Assembly (NCBI RefSeq): GCF_023715605.1
Contig: NZ_JAMBOL010000009.1
Span: 1-64,000 of the forward strand
Direction: 5' to 3'
DNA: 64,000 bases
Origin: Halalkalibacter oceani
GTDB taxonomy: Bacteria; Bacillota; Bacilli; Bacillales; Bacillaceae_D
Numbering within the stretch: position 1 is the first letter of the stretch; each line of letters starts with the position of its first letter. The position numbers were made by a program, and so were the translations under genes. The notes beneath the pieces were generated by a model, which was not told the DNA's origin, searched no databases, and worked only from the letters and a program-made list of their open reading frames with translations. This document shows positions 8,268 through 16,704 of the stretch, piece by piece.

Positions 8268-9052
8268 TATAATATCTCCGTCGGTTCCATTCGAATCGAC
8301 TCTCTCAGCTTTTCCAGCGCTCTTCGCTGCAGGCGGGAGACGTGCATTTGCGAGATTCCAAGCTTTTCTCCCGTTTCCTTTTGACTAAGATTGTCGAAAT
8401 ACGTCAAATAGAGAATCTGCTTTTCTCTTTCATTTAAAATCTGAAAAGCTTTTTCCAATAGAATTTTACGATCGGTCATTTCATATCCGGATTCTTCTTT
8501 TCCAACGAGGTCGAGCAATGTTACTTCCCCGCCCTCCTGATCCGCTTCTAAAGATCGATCAACAGATAGCGCTTGATAACTCTTGCTCATTTCCATCGTT
8601 TCGAGGACATCTTCCTCGGAAACATCTAAATAAGTCGCAATTTCATGCACTAAAGGGGAACGCTGATACTCGACCGTCAATGCTTCGACCGCTTTCTTTA
8701 TTTTCGGTCCTAGTTCTTTTATCCTCCGCGGGACATGCACGCTCCATGTCTTATCGCGAATAAATCGTTTAATCTCCCCGACAATCGTCGGAACAGCAAA
8801 AGACTCAAAGCTGCGGCCAAAGGTTTCATCATACCTTTCCAGAGCAGCCAGCAACCCGACCATCCCGACTTGGAACATATCCTCATCGTACTCTCTTCCT
8901 TTGGAAAACTTACGGGCCAGCGAGCGTACTAATGCTTCATAGTGCTTTACTAAATAATATTGGGCATCTTCGTCCTTCGTATCCTGGTAACGCTTAATCC
9001 ATTCATAGATTTGTTCATTGTTCTGGCTGTGCTGAAGAGACTCCGCTGACAT
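8267..9052 (-). CDS. sigB: General stress sigma factor SigB
   Basis: About 261 residues. Sigma-70 family, region 2 (YDEDMFQVGMVGLLAALERYD and IKRFIRDKTWSVHVPRR), region 3, and region 4 (LTYFDNLSQKETGEKLGISQMHVSRLQRRAL). It directs transcription of the general stress regulon and is held inactive by RsbW. I use the ATG at 9052 (MSAESLQ), 7 nt after GAGGTGG; the ATG 5 codons upstream has no proper spacing. The start lies inside rsbW (38-bp overlap) and the stop overlaps rsbX. Confidence 0.96.
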   Translation of the reverse strand: MSAESLQHSQNNEQIYEWIKRYQDTKDEDAQYYLVKHYEALVRSLARKFSKGREYDEDMFQVGMVGLLAALERYDETFGRSFESFAVPTIVGEIKRFIRDKTWSVHVPRRIKELGPKIKKAVEALTVEYQRSPLVHEIATYLDVSEEDVLETMEMSKSYQALSVDRSLEADQEGGEVTLLDLVGKEESGYEMTDRKILLEKAFQILNEREKQILYLTYFDNLSQKETGEKLGISQMHVSRLQRRALEKLRESIRMEPTEIL

Positions 9053-9500
9053 TATGTTCCACCTCATCTCCTTGTAGGAACTTCGTCATCATTAGGACCA
9101 CACCTGACTCATCATTAATCTCCACTTTATCCATGAGAGTATTAATGAGAAACAAACCGAGCCCCCCCTCTTTTAAATCCCCGACAGGCTTTGTCGAGTC
9201 TACCGGTCCTAAACGATCACGCAAGTTGTCTACATCAAAGCTTTGCCCACGATCAGCTACAACAATCTCCATTCTGTCAGGATAGAGATAAAAAGAGACA
9301 TTCATCGTCCCGCCCTCTTGATAAGCATGGTCGACAACGTTCGTACATGCCTCGGCGACAGCGATCTTCATATCTTCAATATCGTCATAGGAAAACCCGA
9401 GACGATTCGCCACTCCAGAAACAGTCAAACGAACAACACCTACATACTCAGGTTTAGCAGGAATGCTCATCTGGATGTGATCGGCTTCGTGCTGCTTCAT
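9015..9500 (-). CDS. rsbW: Anti-sigma-B factor / serine kinase RsbW
   Basis: 161 residues. GHKL-type ATPase: N box EACTNVVDHAY near residue 51, G1 box VADRGQSFD, and the GGLGLFLI lid motif. RsbW binds SigB or phosphorylates the anti-anti-sigma factor RsbV. Its start overlaps the rsbV stop codon (ATGA) and its end overlaps sigB, so the three partners are translationally coupled and made in balance. Confidence 0.96.
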   Translation of the reverse strand: MKQHEADHIQMSIPAKPEYVGVVRLTVSGVANRLGFSYDDIEDMKIAVAEACTNVVDHAYQEGGTMNVSFYLYPDRMEIVVADRGQSFDVDNLRDRLGPVDSTKPVGDLKEGGLGLFLINTLMDKVEINDESGVVLMMTKFLQGDEVEHNVSGVSSAQPEQ

Positions 9501-9829
9501 TTCATTTCCTCCTCTTCAACCTTTTCAATAGCAATGACTTCATCTAAACCCGTTATTGTAAAAAGGCGCTGCACACGCTCTGACATGCCTGTTAGTTTCA
9601 ATGTTCCGTTATGGTTATGAGTCGCTTTCAACGCGCCGATAAAAATGCCAAGCCCCGTACTGTCGATATAACCGACGTCAGATAAGTCGACTGTAATATG
9701 CTGTCCCGGCTGTTCTGCCAGCGGGATAAGCGCCTCACGTAGTTTTGGCGCTGTATAGGCATCTATTTCTCCCTCTAAAAACAAAATACTGAGCCCCTCT
9801 TTATCTTCATGACGTATAGATAAATTCAT
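9497..9829 (-). CDS. rsbV: Anti-anti-sigma factor RsbV
   Basis: About 110 residues, STAS domain. The phosphorylatable serine is in GYIDSTGLGIF. Unphosphorylated RsbV sequesters RsbW and frees SigB. Start chosen is the second of two adjacent ATGs, MNLSIRHED, 7 nt after AAGGGAG; longer upstream readings lack a ribosome binding site. The gene lies just after the sigma-B promoter at 9868-9893, so rsbV-rsbW-sigB-rsbX are autoregulated. Confidence 0.95.
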   Translation of the reverse strand: MNLSIRHEDKEGLSILFLEGEIDAYTAPKLREALIPLAEQPGQHITVDLSDVGYIDSTGLGIFIGALKATHNHNGTLKLTGMSERVQRLFTITGLDEVIAIEKVEEEEMK

Positions 9830-9867
9830 CATCGATCTCCCTTCTTGCGACCTTAATATAATGAACA

Positions 9868-9893
9868 ATACCACAATAAGCCGTAAACTAAAC
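9868..9893 (-). promoter_or_regulatory. Sigma-B-dependent promoter upstream of rsbV
   Basis: Minus strand GTTTAG (9888-9893), 14-bp spacer, TGGTAT (9868-9873), against a consensus of GTTTAA-N12-14-GGGTAT. The last three bases of the -35, TAG, are the rsbU stop codon. Same location as the autoregulatory promoter in B. subtilis. Confidence 0.85.
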
Positions 9894-10901
9894 GTCTCTT
9901 CGCATGATCATCAGCGTAAAATCATCTCTCAGAATGAAGCCTTGCAGCTTAACCAGCTCCTGATACACATTTTCAACAAGCTGCTGGGCCGATAAGTGCA
10001 TATACTTGCGAATTAAGGAAATAATTTCACTGCGTTCAATAAAATTATCCCCAACCCGGCATTCGGTTACGCCATCGGACAGAAAAATAATAAAGTCCCC
10101 TTTTTGGACTTGTACGTGATATTCAGTAAATTTTGTTTTCCGTGATACACCGAGCACAAGACCTTTCGCACGAAGCTCCTCAAATTCGTCGCGATCAGCG
10201 TGATAGAAAAAGCCCGGCTCGTGTCCCGCTCCCGAATAGCGGAATTCATGGGTACGCGGATCATAGGACCCGTACATCATCGTAATAAACATGCTATCGT
10301 CAACATTCTGCTCAACGACACGGTTTAAATTCTCTAATAATGCCCCTGGCTGCAAACGCTGCTCAGGAAGGCTGTCCATCGCATATTTAATCATCGACAT
10401 ACATAAAGCTGCCGGCACACCTTTGCCGATAATGTCGGCAATCGCCACTCCGAGGCAGCCATGATCATCAAGGATATAGTTATAATAATCTCCGCTCATC
10501 TTATTTGCCGGCACACTGATGACGCCAATGTCAAGCGAATCAATGTCCGGGATAGCGGCCGGCAGTAATGTCTGCTGCATATTGGCAGCTACATCAATCT
10601 CGGATTCCAGTTCCCGCTGTCTGTTTCGCAAACTTTGATGCTCTCGGTAAGCCAAGCCGTAGCCCATCATCACTTCAAGCAATAAATCAAATGAATCAAT
10701 CACTTTATCCGGGACGGTTGGAAACAGCTCCTCCAACACGGCCCGATGGATGCTGACGAATTCTTCTGGTGAAATTTGATGTTCAAGAAGCACTTTGCTA
10801 AATTGTTGAGCTTGATATAAACCTTGCTCCGTTTTGCGATGAAGAAAGGTTTCTAATATATGTTTATATGCTTGTTCGAGATTTTGAACAGTCTGCTTCA
10901 C
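9888..10901 (-). CDS. rsbU: RsbU, PP2C-type RsbV phosphatase
   Basis: 337 residues. An N-terminal helical domain of about 110 residues binds RsbT in the family. The C-terminal SpoIIE/PP2C domain carries VPANKMSGDYYNY, ADIIGKGVPAAL and IIFLSDGVTE. RsbU dephosphorylates RsbV-P in response to environmental stress. Start is GTG, 5 nt after AAAGGAGGG. The stop codon is embedded in the -35 of the sigma-B promoter. Confidence 0.96.
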   Translation of the reverse strand: MKQTVQNLEQAYKHILETFLHRKTEQGLYQAQQFSKVLLEHQISPEEFVSIHRAVLEELFPTVPDKVIDSFDLLLEVMMGYGLAYREHQSLRNRQRELESEIDVAANMQQTLLPAAIPDIDSLDIGVISVPANKMSGDYYNYILDDHGCLGVAIADIIGKGVPAALCMSMIKYAMDSLPEQRLQPGALLENLNRVVEQNVDDSMFITMMYGSYDPRTHEFRYSGAGHEPGFFYHADRDEFEELRAKGLVLGVSRKTKFTEYHVQVQKGDFIIFLSDGVTECRVGDNFIERSEIISLIRKYMHLSAQQLVENVYQELVKLQGFILRDDFTLMIMRRDV

Positions 10902-10913
10902 AGAAGCCCTCCT

Positions 10914-11327
10914 TTATCGGAGCCATTTTGTTGCGGTGACGGTTGTACCTTCACCGGTCTTTGAGTCAATCGTAAATTCATCCATTAATCGCTTTACACC
11001 TGGCAGTCCTGCTCCCATTCCTCCAGATGTCGTAAATCCGTCAATCATCACCTGTCTAATGTCTGGAATACCAGGCCCCCGGTCACGCGCGACAATTTGT
11101 ATCCCTTTTTTCAATCCTGTTTTTGTTGTCTTTTCTACGACTTCTAAACAGATTTCCCCAGGCTTTGCGTATAAATAAATATTACGCGCCAGTTCTGAAA
11201 TTGCTGTGGTAATCCGGGCCTGGTCTACACTTCCAAAGCCAATTTCTTTTGATAACGTCCGCCCGGCTTGTCTCGCCGCAACAATTCCCCATTCATTCTT
11301 CACTTCTACACAGGATTGGGTCTCCAT
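10914..11327 (-). CDS. rsbT: RsbT serine kinase / switch protein
   Basis: 137 residues, GHKL kinase: N box ISELARNIYLYA, G1 box DRGPGIPD, G2 GGMGAGLPG. It phosphorylates RsbR and RsbS in the stressosome and, once released, activates RsbU. Small intergenic gaps on both sides place it in the rsbRSTU unit. Confidence 0.96.
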   Translation of the reverse strand: METQSCVEVKNEWGIVAARQAGRTLSKEIGFGSVDQARITTAISELARNIYLYAKPGEICLEVVEKTTKTGLKKGIQIVARDRGPGIPDIRQVMIDGFTTSGGMGAGLPGVKRLMDEFTIDSKTGEGTTVTATKWLR

Positions 11328-11329
11328 GT

Positions 11330-11686
11330 TTATCCCTCCAATTCCTGTTGTAGCTTCTCTAATCCCTGCTCTAAATCCAACGCTGTTGGCACTGAATCAA
11401 GTTTGATACCCATATCAATAAGCGTGATTGCCACAGCTGGCTGAATCCCAGTCAGAACAACTTTCGCCCCCATCAAGTTTGACATATCAACAACATCGCC
11501 CAGTACCTTGGCAATAAACGAATCAATCATATCGACAGAAGTCAGGTCAATCACAACCCCCGAAGAGCCCTCCACATGAATTTTCTGCAGAAGATCCTCC
11601 TGAAACTCCAAGGCGGTCTGATCATCTAATTCAACTTGAATACTGATCAACAAATATTGATTTAATTTCAAAATTGGAATTCTCAT
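11330..11686 (-). CDS. rsbS: RsbS, stressosome STAS scaffold
   Basis: 118 residues, single STAS domain. The phosphoserine (Ser59 in B. subtilis) is at about residue 56 here, in MIDSFIAK. RsbS is the core antagonist that holds RsbT. Two bases separate it from rsbT. Confidence 0.95.
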   Translation of the reverse strand: MRIPILKLNQYLLISIQVELDDQTALEFQEDLLQKIHVEGSSGVVIDLTSVDMIDSFIAKVLGDVVDMSNLMGAKVVLTGIQPAVAITLIDMGIKLDSVPTALDLEQGLEKLQQELEG

Positions 11687-11701
11687 TTTTTTCCCTCCAA
11701 A

Positions 11702-12520
11702 CTACAAATCCACCATTTTTTTATTCGTCATCTCCAACGCCGATTCAATTCCCTTTTTCAATGTGCTCTTTGTCGGAAACTTGCTCAGATCAATTCCCAG
11801 ATTGACGATCGTCTGGGCAATTTCCGGACGAATTCCAACAAGGATGCACGTCGCACCGACAAGCCTGACAGCCTCCGAAGCCTGGATAATATGATGAGCG
11901 ACCATCGTATCAACGACAGGCACACCGGTAATGTCAATTAACACGACTTGTGAGCGGTGCTTGATGACGCCATCCAGTAAATTTTCCATAATAAGCTTTG
12001 CACGCTGGGTATCAATCGTACCGATCAGCGGCATGACTGTTACCCCCTGAAAAACCGGGATGAGCGGCGCCGACAACTCCAAGAGCGACAATTTTTGCAT
12101 TTCAAAAATATCTTCCCAGGATCCCGTGTAATCGTACACGAGTTGATTAATCACGCCATCAATCCAATTTTCCAGTTCACTGAAGGTTTTAACAAGCTCG
12201 CTTACCTCGCTCTCATTCTCTGAAAGAGCGACGAGAAGGACCCGGCGAAAAGCTTGCAAGCCCTTTGTGAAGTAGGCAAGCGGCCAGCCGCTCTGAATAT
12301 AGCGGTCTGCAAATGCACTCAACCGTTCCTTGGCCTGCTCTTGATCCATTTCTATGATTTCTATAATAAACTGCATAAAATCATGGCTCGTATTTTCAAA
12401 GACAGATTCAGAAACGGAGCCCAGGTAATTCTCGTCCCGGACAGCCCCCAGCTCTTCTTCCCAGCGCTCAATCAAGGTTTGACGGTTCTTTAAAATAAAA
12501 GAGACGATATAAGGTTGCAT
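11702..12520 (-). CDS. rsbR: RsbR (RsbRA-type) stressosome sensor
   Basis: 272 residues: N-terminal non-heme globin-like sensor (1-~135), linker helix, C-terminal STAS domain. The two known phosphothreonines fall at exactly residues 171 (TIDTQRAK) and 205 (PVVDTMVA), the same numbering as B. subtilis RsbRA. It forms the stressosome with RsbS and RsbT. First gene of the operon, with a GGAGG 10 nt before the ATG; no clear -35/-10 pair is visible upstream. Confidence 0.95.
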   Translation of the reverse strand: MQPYIVSFILKNRQTLIERWEEELGAVRDENYLGSVSESVFENTSHDFMQFIIEIIEMDQEQAKERLSAFADRYIQSGWPLAYFTKGLQAFRRVLLVALSENESEVSELVKTFSELENWIDGVINQLVYDYTGSWEDIFEMQKLSLLELSAPLIPVFQGVTVMPLIGTIDTQRAKLIMENLLDGVIKHRSQVVLIDITGVPVVDTMVAHHIIQASEAVRLVGATCILVGIRPEIAQTIVNLGIDLSKFPTKSTLKKGIESALEMTNKKMVDL

Positions 12521-12589
12521 GCGTTTTTTTCCTCCAATTTAATCTTCTTCTATTATTATTTCATGAGTAATTTACAGTTGCAAAGATTA

Positions 12590-12621
12590 TTTAAGAAAAC
12601 CGCGCGGCGGCTTTTCTTAAA
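12590..12621. repeat. Hairpin related to the one at 7446-7472
   Basis: Arms TTTAAGAAAA and TTTTCTTAAA with a GC-rich core (CCGCGCGGCGGC). It lies between ndoA and rsbR. The remainder of 12521-12888 holds no gene. Confidence 0.6.
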
Positions 12622-12761
12622 TGCACTAGCTGAACAGGCATTCTCGCTCCTTCTTGCCCCCAGTAAAGAGTCGAGTATACTTTATCCATTCTTATTATCT
12701 TAAAAAATGACTGCATCCTTACTCATTACCCTTTATCAGTCTGCTAAAAACCACATATAGC

Positions 12762-12805
12762 AAAGAGGATGTCCAAAAAGCTAAGGCTTTTTGGACATCC
12801 TCTTT
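12762..12805 (-). terminator. Long-stem hairpin after ndoA
   Basis: AAAGAGGATGTCCAAAAAG, 6-nt loop, CTTTTTGGACATCCTCTTT: a perfect 19-bp stem. Downstream of ndoA in its reading direction. There is no long T tail, so termination strength is uncertain. Confidence 0.65.
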
Positions 12806-12888
12806 GTCATGCACGGAGCCGTGAGCGAAGGGCCGCTGTTTTGCCGAAAGCAGAAATCTTCCGGCAAAACACGTTAACGACGACTCCA

Positions 12889-13239
12889 CTAAAAATCGAT
12901 CAATCCCAAGCTAATGAACAAGGCATCATTCACTCGGTTCATCATATCATCATCCAAGTGAGTGATCTTATCGGTTAATCTTTGTTTGTCAATCGTTCGT
13001 ACCTGTTCAAGCAAAATAACTGAATCACGATCAAATCCATAACGCTTTGCATTGATTTCAACATGAGTCGGTAATTTTGCTTTTTGAATTTGCGCAGTGA
13101 TCGCTGCGACAATCACAGTCGGACTAAAGCGGTTGCCAATATCATTTTGAATAATGAGGACTGGCCTCACACCGCCCTGCTCAGAGCCAACCACAGGAGA
13201 GAGGTCGGCAAAATAGACATCGCCTCTTTTGACAATCAA
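12889..13239 (-). CDS. ndoA: Endoribonuclease toxin NdoA (EndoA, MazF family)
   Basis: 116 residues, MazF/PemK fold beginning [20 protein letters not shown] and containing RPVLIIQND. The B. subtilis protein cleaves RNA at UACAU sites. Start codon is TTG, preceded by GGGGTG. The antitoxin gene ends 3 bp upstream, so this is the second gene of a toxin-antitoxin operon at its conserved chromosomal site between alr and rsbR. Confidence 0.95.
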   Translation of the reverse strand: MIVKRGDVYFADLSPVVGSEQGGVRPVLIIQNDIGNRFSPTVIVAAITAQIQKAKLPTHVEINAKRYGFDRDSVILLEQVRTIDKQRLTDKITHLDDDMMNRVNDALFISLGLIDF

Positions 13240-13242
13240 AGG

Positions 13243-13521
13243 CTACACCCCGCTCACTAAGCGATCGAGGGTATTCTCTGCTTCCTCCTCGGCAAGAAAA
13301 GATTCTGAGGCAATGTTCAGGTTGATTTTTGCCATCTCCATATAGCCTTGCTGCATCGTTTCGCGAATATGACGTCTTTTTCGTTCACGTAAATACATCT
13401 TTGTTGCCTGTGAAATAAACTCACTCCGATTGACGTTTTCCTGTTTGATCACACCGTCCACCTCGTTCAACAAATGTTGTGGCAAATTTACTACAATGCG
13501 CTTAGTGCCTTGCTCCGTCAC
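13243..13521 (-). CDS. ndoAI: Antitoxin NdoAI (EndoAI, MazE-like)
   Basis: About 92 residues, ribbon-helix-helix protein: RIVVNLPQHLLNEVDGVIKQENVNRSEFISQATKMYLRER. The C-terminal tail binds and blocks NdoA in the family; the RHH domain probably autoregulates. I favour the GTG at 13521 (MTEQGTK), 6 nt after GGGGGTGG, over an ATG two codons upstream. Confidence 0.92.
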   Translation of the reverse strand: MTEQGTKRIVVNLPQHLLNEVDGVIKQENVNRSEFISQATKMYLRERKRRHIRETMQQGYMEMAKINLNIASESFLAEEEAENTLDRLVSGV

Positions 13522-13736
13522 ACACATCCACCCCCAGCATCAACCATGAAATCTCTCGTTAGTCGCTTTGTATTGCTTACTAAATACAACTCTTATATCC
13601 ACCATTAATCATAGCATTTGCAACCCTCAATTGCAAAGGGCTTTTCAGCGTTCGGGATCATTATTTTTTTACTGTTCCAAAGCTTTGGCCGACACTCGTT
13701 TTTTGCCGCAAAATGAACCGCCTTTTTCATCCTTTA

Positions 13737-14864
13737 TCATATATATATTCGCGGCACCCGTTCACTAATGACACATGGAATTTCATAATTGATCGTCTCC
13801 AGCCGTGCCGCTACTTCATCCATCGTAATCTCGTCATCGCCGTCTTTGCCGATTAACGTCACGACAGTTCCCTCTTCCACCGGTCCGGGCAGCCGAATCA
13901 TGCATTGATCCATGCAAATGCGCCCGACAAACGGCGCTCTCTTGCCGTTGACAAGAACTTCACCGACGCGTTGACTATGGTAGCGCAGCCAGCCATCTGC
14001 ATATCCGATCGGAAGGGTGCCGATCCACTCTTCTCCCGTCGTCCGGTATGTCGCGCCATAGCTGATCGCTTCTCCGGCTGGAAGCTTTTTCACCTGCACA
14101 AGCCGGCATTTCAGCGAAAAGGCGGGCTTTAACTCGACCGGCAGCTGTGCTTTAATCGCCGGCGAAGGCGTCAAACCGTACATTGAAATCCCGAGACGGA
14201 ATAAGTCAAATGCCTTCTCCGGAAAACGCATGCCCGCCGCGCTATTGCCGGTATGCAAAAGAGGCGGCGGAACATTCCACTCCTCCAGCCAGCTTACCAT
14301 TTCACAAAACCGTTTATGCTGTTGCTCATAATAGCCAAGGTCGAGTTCATCCGCCGTCGCAAAATGGGTGTAAATTCCTTCTATAGTAATTGCCTTTTGT
14401 TCCTTCGCGTATTCAAAGAAGGCGGCTGCCTCCTCCTTCGTCCGCATCCCGATCCGGCCCATTCCTGTATCAAATTTCACATGAATCGAAATCGTCCTGT
14501 TCGGTCCGATATAGGACGGCGCCTCTTCAAGCCATTCCTTTTGAAACACAGTAAGGCTGATCTTTTGCTCGGCTGCCAGGCCGGCATATTTAGGGCTGAC
14601 CCGGCCAAGCACTAAAATCGGCGCCTTAATCCCCGCTTCTCTCAGCTGAATGGCCTCTTCAAGCAAGGCAACCGCCAAATAAGACGCACCGGCCTGTAAC
14701 GCTGTTTCAGCGACCTGTAACGCCCCATGACCATAGCCGTTCGCCTTTACGACCGCAATAACCTCTACTTTTTTTTTGTCGTAGAGACGCTTAACTGCTT
14801 GTACATTATGAGCAATCGCCGCAAGAGACACTTCTGCCCATGTATCACGAAAATGCTGCTCCAT
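13737..14864 (-). CDS. alr: Alanine racemase
   Basis: About 375 residues, fold-type III PLP enzyme. The PLP lysine is in VVKANGYGHGA near residue 40; the catalytic tyrosine region (SYGATYRT, about residue 264) and the IGRICMDQCM motif (about 310) are present. Makes D-alanine for peptidoglycan and functions in spore germination control in relatives. I use ATG 14864 (MEQHFRDTW), 9 nt after GAAGGG; an ATG three codons upstream is possible. Confidence 0.94.
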   Translation of the reverse strand: MEQHFRDTWAEVSLAAIAHNVQAVKRLYDKKKVEVIAVVKANGYGHGALQVAETALQAGASYLAVALLEEAIQLREAGIKAPILVLGRVSPKYAGLAAEQKISLTVFQKEWLEEAPSYIGPNRTISIHVKFDTGMGRIGMRTKEEAAAFFEYAKEQKAITIEGIYTHFATADELDLGYYEQQHKRFCEMVSWLEEWNVPPPLLHTGNSAAGMRFPEKAFDLFRLGISMYGLTPSPAIKAQLPVELKPAFSLKCRLVQVKKLPAGEAISYGATYRTTGEEWIGTLPIGYADGWLRYHSQRVGEVLVNGKRAPFVGRICMDQCMIRLPGPVEEGTVVTLIGKDGDDEITMDEVAARLETINYEIPCVISERVPRIYI

Positions 14865-14964
14865 CTCATTCATCCCTTCACTCTCACTCCACCGATTACC
14901 TCTCTTATTTTAGCACACCACCAGAGCGGATGATATGGGACGGACCACCTTGAAAGCAAGAAAA

Positions 14965-15001
14965 GGATGGACAAAAAGGTCTTCTCCCTTTTGACACATC
15001 C
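14965..15001 (-). terminator. Terminator of the acpS-lipoprotein unit
   Basis: Minus strand GGATGTGTCAAAAGG / CCTTTTTGTCCATCC with a TTTTCTTG tail. A member of the dispersed hairpin family. Confidence 0.7.
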
Positions 15002-15027
15002 TCCACAAAACGTTGCATGAAGATACA

Positions 15028-16047
15028 TTATTTTTCCTGCGTACCGTAAACTGAACGGGCAATCGCCATCATCTCATCCTCATTTAAAGCGGCGGATGCC
15101 AATAAGAAGTCGACTCCATTATAGGACCAGCTTAACGATTCTTCGGTCATCACGCCGATCGTAAAGCCAAGATCCACCGGCTCTCCTTCATTTACGCTCA
15201 TTGGCGTCGAAACGGTCGAGGCAGGGACGACCTGGCTCTGTTCCTGAATTAAAGTAAACGGCTGCTCTCCCATATATTGCAGCACAACGCGCTGTCCGGT
15301 TTCAGCTTCAATCGTCTGGGAGGAATCAAACTCTGTTCCATCCGGAGTATACATCGGATAATGAACAGTCAACGCCTCGGACGGCTCAGCCATCGCCGGC
15401 TCTTCCGTCATCTGCGCTCCCGTCATATTCCGTTCCATATCGAAATCACCCTCATTGAAGCTTGTGTTCCATTCAAAGCTGTTGAAATCAAGCTGGACAA
15501 GCACTTCCAAATCAGTATTCATGATTTTCACTTGCACCGGAGAGAGATCCTTTTTATTCAACGTAATTTCCTGGGTGCTTAAATTCTTGTTTTGATAGTT
15601 GGTGTTTGTTTGAAAAACATAGTGATCATCCGTCGCCTGGAAGGAGCGTTCGGGATCCATTAAAATATCCTGGATGAGCGATTCATACAAATAGACTTGG
15701 CTGCTGTTTGTCGGCCAATCACTTTGAAAACGGAAACTCTTGTTTAAAGCGGGTGTTAACACGAAAACCCCGTCATCGTTTCGTAATATGATCTGGCTTT
15801 GGTCTTTTTCCTGGTTTTGCAAGGCAACGCGATAATAGTTTTTCGCCTGATACCACACCTCCACTTCATATGTCTGTGATTCATTCCCCGTTTCCAGCGT
15901 CATCGTGGAATTCGTCTTATACCCAGTCATTTCGGTAAGCTTTCCATCTAGGTCACTCATAATGTCTTCCTGTGATTTTTCACCGCAGCCTACGAGCATA
16001 ATGGCCAATATAAGCGTAAGAGCGGCTACCCATCCTGCTTTTTTCAT
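15028..16047 (-). CDS. LolA-like outer-leaflet lipoprotein (YdcC family)
   Basis: About 339 residues. Lipoprotein signal MKKAGWVAALTLILAIMLVGC with the lipidated Cys at about residue 21, followed by the LolA/DUF4367-like beta-sheet domain (residues ~60-200) and a C-terminal domain. B. subtilis YdcC sits in the same place between acpS and alr; its role is not settled. Start at ATG 16047 with AAAGGGGTG 6 nt upstream; a longer reading adds 7 residues that would spoil the signal peptide. Confidence 0.85.
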   Translation of the reverse strand: MKKAGWVAALTLILAIMLVGCGEKSQEDIMSDLDGKLTEMTGYKTNSTMTLETGNESQTYEVEVWYQAKNYYRVALQNQEKDQSQIILRNDDGVFVLTPALNKSFRFQSDWPTNSSQVYLYESLIQDILMDPERSFQATDDHYVFQTNTNYQNKNLSTQEITLNKKDLSPVQVKIMNTDLEVLVQLDFNSFEWNTSFNEGDFDMERNMTGAQMTEEPAMAEPSEALTVHYPMYTPDGTEFDSSQTIEAETGQRVVLQYMGEQPFTLIQEQSQVVPASTVSTPMSVNEGEPVDLGFTIGVMTEESLSWSYNGVDFLLASAALNEDEMMAIARSVYGTQEK

Positions 16048-16230
16048 GCTTTCACCCCTTTGTCTCATTTGACGCCAAAGAAGAGAGCGAACTCATTTGA
16101 AAAGAGTATCAGAGTAACAGGGCAAGCAAACAGACTGGGGAGTTTGCCAACCGCCACCTCCTCTTCTCAAATGGGAAGCCTCTCTTATTCGCACTACAAC
16201 TATATGAGACAACCTGGGGCAATATGCAGA

Positions 16231-16593
16231 CTAGCTTTCCAAGCTTTCAATGATGACCTGGGCGATCGCCTGCGTCTTACTATGAGAAATAGACAAATGT
16301 ACCTTTTGATCATAGTTCCTGGCAACGAGATACGGTTTGCCCGTCTCTTCCTTTCTCACTTCAAGATCAAGCCAGCTAAACGTTGCTGAAATTCCCGTGC
16401 CTATCGCCTTGACAAAGGCTTCCTTGGCGGCAAAACGTCCAGCGAGAAACTCTGTTTTTCTGCCTGCTGACAGCAGCGCATATTCTTTCTGTTCCGCTTC
16501 GGTCAAAACCCGGGTAATGAAACGCGGCTGACGTTCTGCCAGCTGTTGAATTCGTGCTAGTTCAACAAGATCGATCCCCGTGCCAATGATCAT
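16231..16593 (-). CDS. acpS: Holo-[acyl-carrier-protein] synthase
   Basis: 120 residues, 4'-phosphopantetheinyl transferase: MIIGTGIDLVELARI at the N-terminus and FAAKEAFVKAIGTG, the Mg/CoA binding motif. Transfers the phosphopantetheine arm from CoA to apo-ACP for fatty-acid synthesis. Strong AAAGGAGG upstream. The order acpS-lipoprotein-alr is conserved with B. subtilis. Confidence 0.96.
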   Translation of the reverse strand: MIIGTGIDLVELARIQQLAERQPRFITRVLTEAEQKEYALLSAGRKTEFLAGRFAAKEAFVKAIGTGISATFSWLDLEVRKEETGKPYLVARNYDQKVHLSISHSKTQAIAQVIIESLES

Positions 16594-16673
16594 AAGTTAA
16601 GACCTCCTTTGCCGTCATGTTTTTCTATATCGTTCATAGGTTTTCTAAAAAAGGAAAAACGGCGATTCTCTGT

Positions 16674-16679
16674 TATAAT
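16674..16679 (+). promoter_or_regulatory. -10 element of the rhomboid gene
   Basis: Consensus TATAAT 26 bp before the rhomboid ATG, with no good -35. Tentative. Confidence 0.4.
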
Positions 16680-16704
16680 AGCAAATATTGAAGGAGGGTG
16701 AAGC

